Origin: Pirellulimonas nuda
GTDB taxonomy: Bacteria; Planctomycetota; Planctomycetia; Pirellulales; Lacipirellulaceae
DNA: 64,000 nt
Direction: 5' to 3'
Assembly (NCBI RefSeq): GCF_007750855.1
Contig: NZ_CP036291.1
Location: forward strand, 372,001 to 436,000
Part shown: positions 1-8,687 of the stretch, in pieces
How the letters are laid out: each line of letters starts with the position of its first letter
How positions within the stretch are numbered: position 1 is the stretch's first letter
Position numbers and translations under genes: made by a program
The notes under the pieces: generated by a model
The model's input: the letters and a program-made list of their open reading frames with translations, nothing else
What the model was told of the DNA's origin: nothing
Databases searched by the model: none

Positions 1-1506
1 AAGCAGCACGTCTACGACAACGGCTGGCTGACGCGGTTCCTCGACACGCTGCGTGACAACGCCGATTGGCTGCAGGTCTGCACCCCCAGCCAGGCGCTCG
101 AGGCGGCGCCGCCCATCGGCAAGATCTACATCCCCGAGGGGAGCTACCGCGAGATGACCGAGTGGGCCCTGCCCGCGGTGCAGCAGAACGTGTTCCACGA
201 CGCCAAGCACGACCTAGAAGACGCGCACAAGTGGGACGAGATCGCCCGCTTCGCCCGCGGCGGCTACTGGCGGAACTTCAAGGTCCGCTACCCAGAAACG
301 GACGAGATGTACGCCCGCATGCTGCACGTCAGCCGACGCATCGAGTCGATGCAGAACGACGGCGCCGAGGGAGACCTGATCGACGCGGCCCTGACGGAGC
401 TCTACCGCGGGCAGTGCAACTGCAGCTACTGGCACGGCGCCTTCGGCGGCGTCTACCTGCCCCACCTGCGCAACGCGGTCTACAACCACCTGATCGCGGC
501 CGACAACCTGCTCGACCGCCACGAAGGGCGCGGCCTCGACTCGGGACACGCCGAGTGGGTCGAGCTGGACGCGGCCGACTACAACCTCGACGGCAAGAAG
601 GAAGTCCGCCTGGCGTCGAACCGCTTGAGCGCGCTGGTGGCGCCGGCCGCCGGCGGCGTGATCTACGAGCTCGACTCGCGCACCATCTGCCACAACCTGC
701 TGGCTACGCTCGACCGCCGCGAGGAGGCCTACCACCGCAAGGTGCTGGCCGGGCCGAGCGACTCCGGGGGCAAGGTCGCCAGCATCCACGACCGCGTGGT
801 GTTCAAGCAGCCGAACCTCGACCAGATGCTGCAGTACGACGCCTACCCGCGCAAGGCGCTGGTCGACCACTTCTACGACCTGGGCCAGGACCTGGCCGGC
901 GTGGTCGCCACCACCGCCCGTGAGCAGGGAGACTTCGTCGGCGGCGTGTACGAGACGCGCCTCCGCCGCAGCCCGGAACGGATGCAGGTGCAGATGACCC
1001 GCGACGGCCACGCCGACGGCACCCCGATCCGCATCACCAAGGGGATCACCCTCGAAGCCGGCGGCAGCGTGCTGGAGGTGGGCTACCTGCTGGAGGGCCT
1101 CCCCACCGGCCGGCCGATGCACTTCGCCGTCGAGTGGAACCTGGCCGGGCTCCCCACCGGCGCCGACGACCGCTACTTCCACTCGGGCGACGGCCAGTCG
1201 ATGGGCCAGTTGGGCGATTGGCTCGACCTGCACGACGCCCACCGGCTGCACCTGACCGACCAGTGGCTGGGGATCGACGTCGGGCTGTCGGCCGACCGGC
1301 CCACGTCGTTCTGGACCTACCCGATCGGCGCGGTCAGCCAGAGCGAAGCGGGCTTCGAGCTGGTCCACCAGCAAGTCGTCGTGATGCCCCACTGGCGCCT
1401 GCAAGGCGACGACGAAGGCCGCTGGGCCGTCACGCTCCGCCTAGCGGTCGACACCTCCCTGGCCGAGAGCCGCATGGGGGAGCTAGTTGAGGCCGAGGCG
1501 GTGTGA
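1..1506 (+). CDS. GH57 4-alpha-glucanotransferase / alpha-amylase, C-terminal part (5' end outside window)
   Basis: The reading frame is open from base 1, so the gene starts upstream and only the last 501 residues are present. Motifs of GH57 alpha-glucan transferases are clear: PEGSYREMTEW near residue 45, then CNCSYWHGAFGGVYLPHLR near residue 138, which matches the central DUF1925 region. The rest is the beta-rich C-terminal domain (DUF1926-like). These cytoplasmic enzymes transfer or hydrolyse alpha-1,4-glucans in glycogen or maltodextrin metabolism. The catalytic nucleophile domain lies outside the window, so activity cannot be judged. The gene converges on bioD with only 6 bases between the two stops and no clear terminator. 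Confidence 0.85.
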   Translation, partial: KQHVYDNGWLTRFLDTLRDNADWLQVCTPSQALEAAPPIGKIYIPEGSYREMTEWALPAVQQNVFHDAKHDLEDAHKWDEIARFARGGYWRNFKVRYPETDEMYARMLHVSRRIESMQNDGAEGDLIDAALTELYRGQCNCSYWHGAFGGVYLPHLRNAVYNHLIAADNLLDRHEGRGLDSGHAEWVELDAADYNLDGKKEVRLASNRLSALVAPAAGGVIYELDSRTICHNLLATLDRREEAYHRKVLAGPSDSGGKVASIHDRVVFKQPNLDQMLQYDAYPRKALVDHFYDLGQDLAGVVATTAREQGDFVGGVYETRLRRSPERMQVQMTRDGHADGTPIRITKGITLEAGGSVLEVGYLLEGLPTGRPMHFAVEWNLAGLPTGADDRYFHSGDGQSMGQLGDWLDLHDAHRLHLTDQWLGIDVGLSADRPTSFWTYPIGAVSQSEAGFELVHQQVVVMPHWRLQGDDEGRWAVTLRLAVDTSLAESRMGELVEAEAV

Positions 1507-1512
1507 CCCATC

Positions 1513-2160
1513 CTACAAGCGCCAATCCACCTTTGCCCCGTGCCGCACGTGCGCCAGCAGCGGCGCGTCGCAGATGTTTTCCAGCTCGCGCGGATTGGAC
1601 GCGGCGCTCAAGTCGCCGCTGGCGTTCACGTCGCACAGCACCACCCCCTTCACCTCGAGCCCGTACGCCCGCGCCGCCAGCAGCGTCAGCAGCGTGTGGT
1701 TGATCACCCCCAACCGGTTGGCCGCCACCACGATCAGCGGCAGGCCCAGGTCGCGGGCCAGGTCGGCGTTCAGGTCCTGATCGGAGAGGGGCGAGAGCAG
1801 CCCGCCGGCGCCCTCGACAATTAGCACGTCGCTCGCCGCGCGCCACGCGTCGAGCCCGCTCCGCAGCAGCGCCGCGTCGACGCTCTTGCCCTGCTCGCGC
1901 GCCGCCAAGTAGGGCGCCAGCGGCGCCTCGAACCGCTGCGGGCAGACCGCCTCGAGCGACAGCGGGGCGCCGGCCGCAGCCCACAGCGCCTGCGCGTCGT
2001 CGGAGACCAACCCCACACCATCGTGCACGCACCCGCTGGCGACCGGCTTGTATACGCCCACGCGCTTGCCAAGCGAAAGAAAGTACGCAGCAAGCTGCGC
2101 CGCGACGTAGGTCTTCCCAACGTCGGTGTCGGTCCCAGTGATGAAGTAACCGCGATGCAT
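1513..2160 (-). CDS. bioD: Dethiobiotin synthetase BioD
   Basis: A 215-residue protein, normal length for BioD, which uses ATP and CO2 to close the ureido ring of 7,8-diaminononanoate in biotin synthesis. The P-loop GTDTDVGKTYVA is at residues 8-19, followed by KPVASGC (about 40-46) and VEGAGGLLSPL (about 116-126), all diagnostic. The start is the ATG directly before HRGYFITGTD. Thirteen bases upstream lies a palindromic GTGCAC repeat (2174-2230), so the promoter must lie in or beyond it. No other biotin gene is seen nearby; the upstream AroE-like gene is on the same strand about 160 bases away. Confidence 0.95.
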   Translation of the reverse strand: MHRGYFITGTDTDVGKTYVAAQLAAYFLSLGKRVGVYKPVASGCVHDGVGLVSDDAQALWAAAGAPLSLEAVCPQRFEAPLAPYLAAREQGKSVDAALLRSGLDAWRAASDVLIVEGAGGLLSPLSDQDLNADLARDLGLPLIVVAANRLGVINHTLLTLLAARAYGLEVKGVVLCDVNASGDLSAASNPRELENICDAPLLAHVRHGAKVDWRL

Positions 2161-2173
2161 GCTGTATCGTTAT

Positions 2174-2230
2174 GTAGGGTGCACGTAGTGCACCAGCCGT
2201 GCGCGCCGCATGGTGCACTGCGTGCACCCG
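2174..2230. repeat. GTAGGGTGCAC palindromic repeat (family R1, copy a)
   Basis: Two inverted arms, GTAGGGTGCACGTAGTGCAC and GTGCACTGCGTGCACCC, surround a short variable core. Each arm is itself a near-palindrome around GTGCAC. Related copies are at 12426, 14026, 16143, 20504, 21516, 41512 and 48842. Confidence 0.8.
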
Positions 2231-2321
2231 ACAACAACCCCACCATCCGCGGAGCGCGTCCCCAGCCCCCGCTGCGTTAGCAGCGCCACCCCCAGCCCCC
2301 AGCCCCTCCGCCGCAGGCGGA

Positions 2322-3188
2322 CTACAGCCCCAGAAACTCTTCCGCCGCGTCCGCAAGCACCGCGGGGTCTACCTTCACGCCGGTCCAGGCTTCGAGGGTC
2401 ATCGCGGTTTCCAGGGCCAGCAGCGTCACGCCTTCCACCCCCACGGCGCCGCGTGCGGCCGACTCGCGCAGCAGGCCGGTGCGGACCGATTCGAGCGTGG
2501 CGTCGATCACCACCATGCCGGGCCGCAGCGTGGCGAAGTCGATCCACGCCGGCGATACGGTCTTCTCCGAAATCTCCGCGGGGCGGACCACCACCGCGGT
2601 CGTCGGGTCGAGGGCCAGCTCGTCCCCCTCGTCGTAGCCCCCCGCCTCGATCTGCGCGTTCGGCACCGCGCCGCGGAGGTCCTCGGCCAGCCGCTCGGCC
2701 GGTTCGATGTCTGGCTCGGCCACCAGCAGCAACGCGCCTTGCTGGGCGAGCGCCAGGCCGATGCTCCGCGCGGCCCGCCCGGCGCCCAGCAGCACCGCCC
2801 GCCGGCCGTCGATCGGCCCGTGGGCCAGCGCCGCCCGCAGCACCGCCTGCCCCTCGAAGTCCTCCCCCACCAACACGCCGTCACGTTCGGCCAGGCAGCC
2901 GACCGACCCGCTGAAGCGGGCCGCGTCCGACAGCAGGGCCCCCGGGATCGCCTCGATCATCGCCGCGGCCGCGCCGCGGAACGCCTCGGCCAGCTTCACG
3001 CCGCGGAAGCCCAGGGCGGCCGCCCCGCGCAGCGCCTCGTCCAGCCGGTTGGGGCCGCACTCAAAGGAGAGGAACCGCCAGTCGAGCTCGGCCGACTCGA
3101 ACGCCCGCTCGATCATGAAGTGCGTCGGGTCGCCGCTGACGCGGGGACCGATCAGGCAGCACTTTTCGATGAGCGGGGAAGCAGACAA
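2322..3188 (-). CDS. Shikimate dehydrogenase-like protein with altered catalytic residues
   Basis: A 288-residue protein with the two-domain plan of AroE. The N-terminal substrate domain runs to about residue 118 and a Rossmann domain starts with LLGAGRAARS (133-142). The family signature normally reading NVTxPHK appears as KLAEAFR (65-71), placing Arg71 at the catalytic Lys. The NTDG motif reads DFEG (110-113), placing Glu112 at the catalytic Asp. The AVN motif is SVG. The fold assignment is fairly secure, but ordinary shikimate dehydrogenase activity is doubtful; it may act on another substrate or be a lineage-specific paralogue. The start ATG precedes SASPLIEKC. Confidence 0.7.
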   Translation of the reverse strand: MSASPLIEKCCLIGPRVSGDPTHFMIERAFESAELDWRFLSFECGPNRLDEALRGAAALGFRGVKLAEAFRGAAAAMIEAIPGALLSDAARFSGSVGCLAERDGVLVGEDFEGQAVLRAALAHGPIDGRRAVLLGAGRAARSIGLALAQQGALLLVAEPDIEPAERLAEDLRGAVPNAQIEAGGYDEGDELALDPTTAVVVRPAEISEKTVSPAWIDFATLRPGMVVIDATLESVRTGLLRESAARGAVGVEGVTLLALETAMTLEAWTGVKVDPAVLADAAEEFLGL

Positions 3189-3411
3189 CGGCCGGGCCGG
3201 GTGAGGGTGCGGGGGGTGCTGTATTGTGGTTCGCAGCGGTGATAGATGATAGAGGTTAGATGGTAGAGGTTAGAGGATGGATGGTAGAGACGCGCAGGGC
3301 GTTACGCAGCCGCCGGCCTACGGTCGGCGCGTCGCCCCGAGATAACCAGGGTCGCGGCGGCAAGGTAAGATACAGCATCCCCGCATTCGTCCCACGGACC
3401 ACTCACCAAGA
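3189..3411. repeat. Intergenic repeats: GATAGAGGTTAGA direct repeats and a CGGCC..GGTCGGCG palindrome
   Basis: The gap holds imperfect direct repeats of a GGTAGAGGTTAGA unit at about 3241-3291, then a short palindrome CCGGCCTACGGTCGGCGCG near 3313-3331. Relatives of the second occur at 19709, 23652, 23700 and 26655. A TAAGAT at 3366 could be a -10 box for the downstream membrane protein gene, with no convincing -35. Confidence 0.45.
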
Positions 3412-4227
3412 ATGCTCGAGCGCCTGCTCCTGAAGCTGCTGATCTACGTCCGCAACCGGCCGATGCTGCCGTTTTTGTTGGCGGCGACGGTGGCGCTGGG
3501 GACGCTTGGGATTCTTGCGTCGCGGGAAGGAGTTACGCGAGACCAGTGGCTGCCCATCGTGCTGATCGCGATCGCTTCCTCCCTCCCGGGCCTGTGTGGC
3601 GTCTGGTTGGGACAGTTGCGGCGCGGGTTCTCCCTCCGGCTCATCGTCACCCTTGGCGTTGCGTACCTGTACGCGTTTTGTGCGGCCGACGACGCGGTGG
3701 TCTTCGCGAGCGACCTGCTGCCGGTCATCTGTATCCATATCGCGCTGGTCGCTGTAGCCGCGTTGGCGCTGCGTTGCTTAAGGCGGGCGCTGGACGGGAA
3801 CGCCGCGATGGGGGCGTGGCGATTCTCGATTCTTGATGGCCTCGAGCTGATGCTGTCCGTGGCGCTGGTCAGCGGCTTTCTAGCGAAGACACAATTCTCG
3901 CTCGCCGTCCAAGGGCCGTGGTACGCCTGGCCGATTGGCGCGCTGCCGCCCGCGATTGCCCTCGCGGTGTTTCTTTGGATTCGCGAGCCCGTCGCGAGGC
4001 TTGCGGCGATAGCCGTCGCGATCGCGATTGGATGGTGGACGACTCCGGCAGAATACGTCGACTTCTCCACGCTTGTCGCAATGTTACTCGTCCCCGCCGT
4101 CTGGCTCGCCGGCGTCGAGGTCCGCCGCCACCGCCGCGGGAAGCGCCCGGTGCGCGCGGAGAAGCCGGCGCCTCCCGCGGCGCCGAGGGCGCCCGATGAG
4201 GTCAAGGCGATCGACGTGCGGGCGTGA
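3412..4227 (+). CDS. Multi-pass membrane protein, unknown function (tandem paralogue A)
   Basis: A 271-residue hydrophobic protein with about seven predicted membrane segments, the first being MLPFLLAATVALGTLGI (residues 18-34). The tail is short, basic and proline/alanine rich. It begins MLERLLLKLLIYVRNRP, almost identical to the start of the next gene. I do not recognise the family. It is not a transporter with visible motifs and shows no catalytic signature. The gene is followed 54 bases later by its paralogue, so the two are probably co-transcribed. Confidence 0.75.
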   Translation: MLERLLLKLLIYVRNRPMLPFLLAATVALGTLGILASREGVTRDQWLPIVLIAIASSLPGLCGVWLGQLRRGFSLRLIVTLGVAYLYAFCAADDAVVFASDLLPVICIHIALVAVAALALRCLRRALDGNAAMGAWRFSILDGLELMLSVALVSGFLAKTQFSLAVQGPWYAWPIGALPPAIALAVFLWIREPVARLAAIAVAIAIGWWTTPAEYVDFSTLVAMLLVPAVWLAGVEVRRHRRGKRPVRAEKPAPPAAPRAPDEVKAIDVRA

Positions 4228-4281
4228 GTGGCGTGGCGTAGGATGGACCGGCCGCGTCTTGTTCCTCCTGAGTACGCCACG

Positions 4282-5091
4282 ATGCTCCAGCGCCAGCTCC
4301 TCAAGCTGCGGATCTACGTCCGTAACCGGCCGCTGCTGCCGTTTTTGTTGGCGGCGACGGTGGCGCTGGCGGCTGTGCTTGCACTGCGTCGGATCGAAGC
4401 GATAGGGATGCCGAATTCGTACACCTTGCGACTGGTAGACACGGCTCTGTCGACGTTCATCGTGCTTGCTGGTCTATGGGTAGGTCAGTGGCGACGGGGT
4501 TGGTCACTACGCCTAGCGTTAGCGATGGGTGCGACAATTCCTGCTGGCGCCCTGATGATTGAACGATTCCGATCCGCTGGATTCGATTGGGGCTCTAGCT
4601 ACGTCCTGAGTCCGCACTACCTTGTTTTCGTCGTGCTGATCGCCGTGCTGGCGCTGTGCGTCCGCGCCACGCGTATGGTGCATGACAATGGTTTTCCGAA
4701 AGCGCCGCTACGATTCTCGATATCTGACGGGCTAGAGGCGATGCTCGGCGTCGCGATTTGCAGCGTCTTCCTTGCGGCGCCCAATGCCGCGGAAGTTCTT
4801 CGCATACCGATCGCAAGCTATATCGGCCGAGTTGGGCCACCCATCATCACGCTTGCCGTCTTCACGTGGGTACGCAGCGCACCGGGGCGCTGCGTGTTAC
4901 TGACGGTCATCTTCCTAGTATGGAATCAAGCGTTTCGGATCATGTACGGCGCCGAGTTTAGGCCGACGTTTGTCGCGCTCGCATCCCTCTCCTTTGTGGT
5001 CCCCGCAGTCTGGCTTGCCGGCCTCGAAGTCCGCCGCCGCGGGCGGCGGCCGCCGACGAAAGCCGCGGCGCTCGGCACGCGCCGAGCGTAG
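4282..5091 (+). CDS. Multi-pass membrane protein, unknown function (tandem paralogue B)
   Basis: A 269-residue membrane protein resembling the preceding gene along its whole length: shared MLQRQLLKLRIYVRNRP start, shared FLLAATVAL first membrane segment, and shared ending VVPAVWLAGLEVRRRGRR. I chose the ATG at 4282 because it aligns exactly with the paralogue's start; the frame stays open upstream to 4228. The DNA around both starts is also nearly the same for about 90 bases, pointing to a fairly recent tandem duplication, whereas the middle of the protein has diverged. Function unknown. Confidence 0.75.
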   Translation: MLQRQLLKLRIYVRNRPLLPFLLAATVALAAVLALRRIEAIGMPNSYTLRLVDTALSTFIVLAGLWVGQWRRGWSLRLALAMGATIPAGALMIERFRSAGFDWGSSYVLSPHYLVFVVLIAVLALCVRATRMVHDNGFPKAPLRFSISDGLEAMLGVAICSVFLAAPNAAEVLRIPIASYIGRVGPPIITLAVFTWVRSAPGRCVLLTVIFLVWNQAFRIMYGAEFRPTFVALASLSFVVPAVWLAGLEVRRRGRRPPTKAAALGTRRA

Positions 5092-5127
5092 GTCGGCTGC
5101 ACTTGGGCTTGGGGTGCCGCGGCGCGC

Positions 5128-6144
5128 TTACTTCTTGCCGGCGAACGTCACGGCCAGGTACGCCGCGGCGGCGTCCCAGCTCTTGGCGGCTTGGGTGAAG
5201 TCGACTTCCATCGCCTTCACGTCCGCGGGGGTCTTCACGCGCGGCTTCTCCTTGCTGTTCTTGTTCAGCGGGATCTGGGCGCCGCGGCCCATCGCGAGGC
5301 GGTCTTCTACCTCGGGGGAGAGCAAGAAGTCGACCAGCGCCTCGGCCTCGCGCGGGTGCTCGCTGTCCTTGATGAGCGCCAGCGTGTTGGGGATGAACAG
5401 CGTGCCGAGCTCGTCGTCGGCTTGGTCGGGGTAGACGATCGCCACCGGCGCCCCTGCTTCGACCTCGATGATGGCGTCGTCCGTGTCGGTGAGCCCAAAG
5501 GCCAACGCGCCGCTCGCCACGGCCTGGGCCACCTGCTTGTTGCCCGCCATCACGCGGCAGTTCTGCTGGACGCGGTCGAAGAACTCCTTGGCCCGCTCTT
5601 CGCCCAGCTTGTCCCACAGCACCGCGGCGTGGGTAGCGGTGGTGCCGAACAGCGGCTTGGCGACGCCCGCCTTGTCGTACCACTGCGGGTCGATGAGGTC
5701 GTTGACGCTGGTGGGCCGACGCGCCTCGGGCACGATGTTGGTGTTCACCAGCAGCACCCGCGCGCGGGCCGCCAGGCCGTGCCAGGCGCCGTCGGCCGCG
5801 CGGTACTGCGCCGGGAAGTCGGCGCCGTGGGCCGGGGCGTAGGGGCGCAGCATGCCCAGCTTCTCAAGCCGCAGCGTGTGCAGCGCCTCGTTGTTCCAGA
5901 ACAGGTCGCAGCGGGGCCGGTCGCGCTCGGCGATGATCGCCTGCACCAGCCCGGTGGTCTTGGTGCTCTCGGTGTCGAAGCGGGCGTCCACCTCGATCCC
6001 GGTCTGACGCGTGAACGCCGCGAAGATGGGCTCAGAGAACTCTTGGTCGAGCGCGGCGTACACCACCACTTTCTGCGGTTGGGTGGGGGGCGTCTCGCAA
6101 CCAACCAGCGGCAAGAGAGCGATCAAGGGGATCCATCGGAACAT
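5128..6144 (-). CDS. Extracellular solute-binding lipoprotein, iron(III) ABC transporter type
   Basis: A 338-residue protein starting MFRWIPLIALLPLVGCETPP. This is a lipoprotein signal with lipobox LVGC, so the mature protein is anchored at Cys15. The body matches Fe(III)-binding periplasmic proteins of the FbpA/FutA type: VVVYAALDQEFSEPIF after the signal, then CDLFWNNEALHT and the closing LGTLFIPNTLALIKDS region. The ATG at 6144 is preferred over upstream in-frame ATGs because it sets the signal peptide. No permease or ATPase gene is adjacent, so partners must be encoded elsewhere. It diverges from the metallo-beta-lactamase-fold gene across 171 bases. Confidence 0.85.
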   Translation of the reverse strand: MFRWIPLIALLPLVGCETPPTQPQKVVVYAALDQEFSEPIFAAFTRQTGIEVDARFDTESTKTTGLVQAIIAERDRPRCDLFWNNEALHTLRLEKLGMLRPYAPAHGADFPAQYRAADGAWHGLAARARVLLVNTNIVPEARRPTSVNDLIDPQWYDKAGVAKPLFGTTATHAAVLWDKLGEERAKEFFDRVQQNCRVMAGNKQVAQAVASGALAFGLTDTDDAIIEVEAGAPVAIVYPDQADDELGTLFIPNTLALIKDSEHPREAEALVDFLLSPEVEDRLAMGRGAQIPLNKNSKEKPRVKTPADVKAMEVDFTQAAKSWDAAAAYLAVTFAGKK

Positions 6145-6245
6145 AAGTAGGGGCGAGGGGTTAGGGGTGAGCGAACGCAAACGGCCATGGGGAAAACGGC
6201 GGGAGACGGCGCCACGCTTGCGCGGTCTCGCCCGTCGCCCCTTAG

Positions 6246-6275
6246 TTGGACCCCGCCGCGGTCGCGTGCTAGAGT
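6246..6275 (+). promoter_or_regulatory. Possible sigma-70 type promoter for the MBL-fold gene
   Basis: TTGGAC (6246-6251) and TAGAGT (6270-6275) are separated by 18 bases and lie 40 bases before the ATG at 6316. The match to the consensus is partial; this is a sequence-based guess. Confidence 0.35.
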
Positions 6276-6315
6276 TTCTATTGCCGCCACACTCTCCGCG
6301 GATCCCGCCCCCATT

Positions 6316-7056
6316 ATGCAACTCTACTTCCTCGGATCGGGCGGCTACCAGCCGAGCCTGCGGCGGCACACGGCGTGTCTGATGATACCCGAGATGGGGC
6401 TGGTGCTCGACGCCGGCACCGGGGCGTTCCGCATCGCGGACCTGGTGAAGACCGAAGAACTAACGGTGATCGTCAGCCACGCCCACCTCGATCACGTCGC
6501 CGGGCTCACGTTCTTGCTGGGCGCCTGCGGGCCCGACGCGGACGACCGCGTGTCGATCCACGCCCACCCAGAAGTGATCGCCGCGGTCCGCGAGCACGTG
6601 TTCGCAGAGCCCATCTTCCCGATCGTGCCGGCGTTCCGGCTGCTGGAACTCGACGGCCCGCTCAAGCTGCCGGCCGGGGGGACGCTGACGCACATCCCGC
6701 TGAGGCACCCCGGGGGCTCGATGGGGATGCGGCTCGAGTGGCCGGGGCACTCGATGGCGTACATCACAGACACCACCGCCCACGCCGGCGCCGACTACGT
6801 TGAGTTCATCCGCGGCGTCGACCTGCTGGTGCACGAGGCCTACTTCAACGAAGATGGCCGCGCGATGGCCGAGCTCACCGGCCATAGCTGCGTCGAAGAC
6901 GTCGCCACGGTGGCGGCCGAAGCGGGCGTGCGGCGGATGGTGCTGGTGCACGTCGACCCCAAGGCCAACCCCGACGACCCGCTCGACCTGAGGGTGGCCC
7001 GCGAGCGGTTCCCCTCGCTGTCGGTCGGCTACGACGGCATGGTGGTGGAGTTCTGA
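6316..7056 (+). CDS. Metallo-beta-lactamase-fold hydrolase
   Basis: A 246-residue protein with the zinc-binding signature HAHLDH (residues 55-60), a later HPGG and ITDTT (third ligand region), LVHEAYF, and the C-terminal His in VHVDPK. The overall pattern resembles the ribonuclease Z/AtsA-like branch of the superfamily, which hydrolyses phosphodiesters or sulfate/phosphonate esters. The exact substrate cannot be told. The ATG at 6316 starts directly at the first strand (MQLYFLGSGGY); upstream in-frame codons are low-complexity and would overlap the divergent lipoprotein gene's promoter. Confidence 0.85.
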   Translation: MQLYFLGSGGYQPSLRRHTACLMIPEMGLVLDAGTGAFRIADLVKTEELTVIVSHAHLDHVAGLTFLLGACGPDADDRVSIHAHPEVIAAVREHVFAEPIFPIVPAFRLLELDGPLKLPAGGTLTHIPLRHPGGSMGMRLEWPGHSMAYITDTTAHAGADYVEFIRGVDLLVHEAYFNEDGRAMAELTGHSCVEDVATVAAEAGVRRMVLVHVDPKANPDDPLDLRVARERFPSLSVGYDGMVVEF

Positions 7057-7071
7057 GAATGGCGCCATTCC

Positions 7072-7152
7072 GTGTGAGCCGGGGCGCCCCCGGCGCAGCG
7101 GAGTGGACCAACGACTCAGACGCGCCGGGGGCGGGGACGCCCCGGCTCGCAC
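7072..7152. repeat. GAGCCGGGGCGCCCCCGGCG palindromic repeat
   Basis: The arms GTGTGAGCCGGGGCGCCCCC and its near complement at 7119-7152 enclose a short spacer. The element sits between two convergent genes and could end both transcripts as a hairpin, but no T-tract follows. A 34-base stretch with 29 identities to one arm lies inside the protease gene at 22129-22162. Confidence 0.7.
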
Positions 7153-7156
7153 GCGC

Positions 7157-8536
7157 TTAGCGCAGCTTTTGGATCTCCCGCTCCAACCGGCGCGCGTAGC
7201 TGTGATGCTCGACCTCCAGCAGGTGCCTGGGTGAGTCGAGGTACTTCACCGGCGACTTGAGGTCGTCGCGCCTGGCGTGCTTACGATCGCGGAATCGCGT
7301 CGCCGCGGGACGCTCGGCGTGCAGCCCGTGCAGGTAGCGGGCGATCAGCTCGGCCTGGCGGTCGACCAGGCCCCACTGGCCGCTGTCGGGCTGGATCAGG
7401 CCGGCGACAAACAGGTCGTCGTGCAGCGGATGGAAGACGTTCAGGTAGAGGTCGGGGCGGCCCCCTCGCCAGTTCAGTTCTTGGGCGTCCACAAACGGCG
7501 CGGTGATCTCGAAGCCGGTGGCGTAGACCACCAGGTCGAACGTCTCGCTGCGGCCGTCGGCGAAGGTGATGCGTTGGCCGTCGACTTGTTGCACGTCGGG
7601 CGCTACGGCGATGTCGCCGTGCGCCAGCGCGTACATGAGCTGCGAGTTGATCACCGGGTGCGACTCGAACAGCTTGTGGTCGGGCTTGGGGATGCCCAGC
7701 GTGCGGGGGTCGCCCATCATCAGGTAGGCGACCAGCCGGGCGAGCTGGCGGCGCACGGCCAGCGGCATCCGCCAGCGGAGCATCGCTTCGCCCACCACGT
7801 CGATCGGCACGCCGCGCCAGAACTTGGGGAGCAGGTGGTAGCCGCGGCGGAGGCTCAGCACGGTGCGTGAGGCGTGCTGGGCGCTCTCGACAGCGATGTC
7901 GCAGCCCGAGTTGCCCCCGCCCACCACCAGCACGCGTTTGCCGGCCAGCATGTCTGGCGTGCGGTAGGCGCCCGAGTGGACCCCTTCTCCGGTGAACCGG
8001 CCGGCCCAGGCCGGCAGCCGCGGCGCGTGGTTGTGGCCGTTGGCGATCACCAGCGCGGCGAAGCGTTGCTGCTGGCCGCCGGCGGGGGTCACGCCCCAAC
8101 CACCGTCGGGCAACCGGCAGACGCGTTCGATCCCCGTGCCGTACGCGATGTGCTGGTGCAGCCCAAACGCATGGGCGTAGCGCTCCAGGTACTCCAGCGC
8201 CAGGGCGTGGCTGGGGTACTGGGGCCACTCGGCGGGCATCGGGAAGTCGCGGTACTGGGTGAGCCGCTTCGAGGAGATCAGGTGGGTCGAGCGGCAGACG
8301 CTGCTGGCCGGCGAGCCGTACCGCCAGTTGCCCCCCAGGGCGGGCTGTCGCTCGAAACACCGGCAGGGGATGCCGAGTTCGGCCAGCCAGCGGACGACGG
8401 CCAGGCCAGAAGAGCCGGCCCCGACGACGCAGACGCCGGTCGCGGGGCGCTGTTGGGCGTCCCCTGGCTGCTGGCTGGCTGCGTTCATCGGTGGATCGCC
8501 CGGGTTGCTGCTTGCCGCAATAAACGAGGTTGACAT
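7157..8536 (-). CDS. Flavin-containing monooxygenase
   Basis: A 459-residue protein of the FMO/Baeyer-Villiger class. It has an FAD-binding GAGSSG at 39-44 and a later NADPH-binding VVGGGNSGCDIA. Between them the family fingerprint FTGEGVHSGAYR matches FxGxxxHxxxY/F. Such enzymes oxygenate N, S or carbonyl carbons using NADPH and O2. The start is uncertain: I chose the ATG at 8536 (MSTSFIAAS); an ATG at 8488 would also keep the complete FAD domain, and neither has a strong ribosome binding site. The gene diverges from the HhH/HTH gene. Confidence 0.85.
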   Translation of the reverse strand: MSTSFIAASSNPGDPPMNAASQQPGDAQQRPATGVCVVGAGSSGLAVVRWLAELGIPCRCFERQPALGGNWRYGSPASSVCRSTHLISSKRLTQYRDFPMPAEWPQYPSHALALEYLERYAHAFGLHQHIAYGTGIERVCRLPDGGWGVTPAGGQQQRFAALVIANGHNHAPRLPAWAGRFTGEGVHSGAYRTPDMLAGKRVLVVGGGNSGCDIAVESAQHASRTVLSLRRGYHLLPKFWRGVPIDVVGEAMLRWRMPLAVRRQLARLVAYLMMGDPRTLGIPKPDHKLFESHPVINSQLMYALAHGDIAVAPDVQQVDGQRITFADGRSETFDLVVYATGFEITAPFVDAQELNWRGGRPDLYLNVFHPLHDDLFVAGLIQPDSGQWGLVDRQAELIARYLHGLHAERPAATRFRDRKHARRDDLKSPVKYLDSPRHLLEVEHHSYARRLEREIQKLR

Positions 8537-8687
8537 TTGCTCACGCCCGCCAAAGAATACCAAGTCAAGTATTTTCAGGCGTTCTCGCTTACAACGTTGA
8601 TCTGGCATCTTAGGAATTGCGGGCCGCTTGCCGATGGTCTGAGAGCGCACGACGCGCCGGGGCCTTCCCTCAAAGGGATGCGTGAAT

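Noticed and set aside
214..1404. Long minus-strand open frame opposite the GH57 gene
   Set aside because: It is a shadow of the high-GC coding strand; its composition (Val/Gln/Ala/His rich) matches no family, and the plus-strand frame has clear GH57 motifs.
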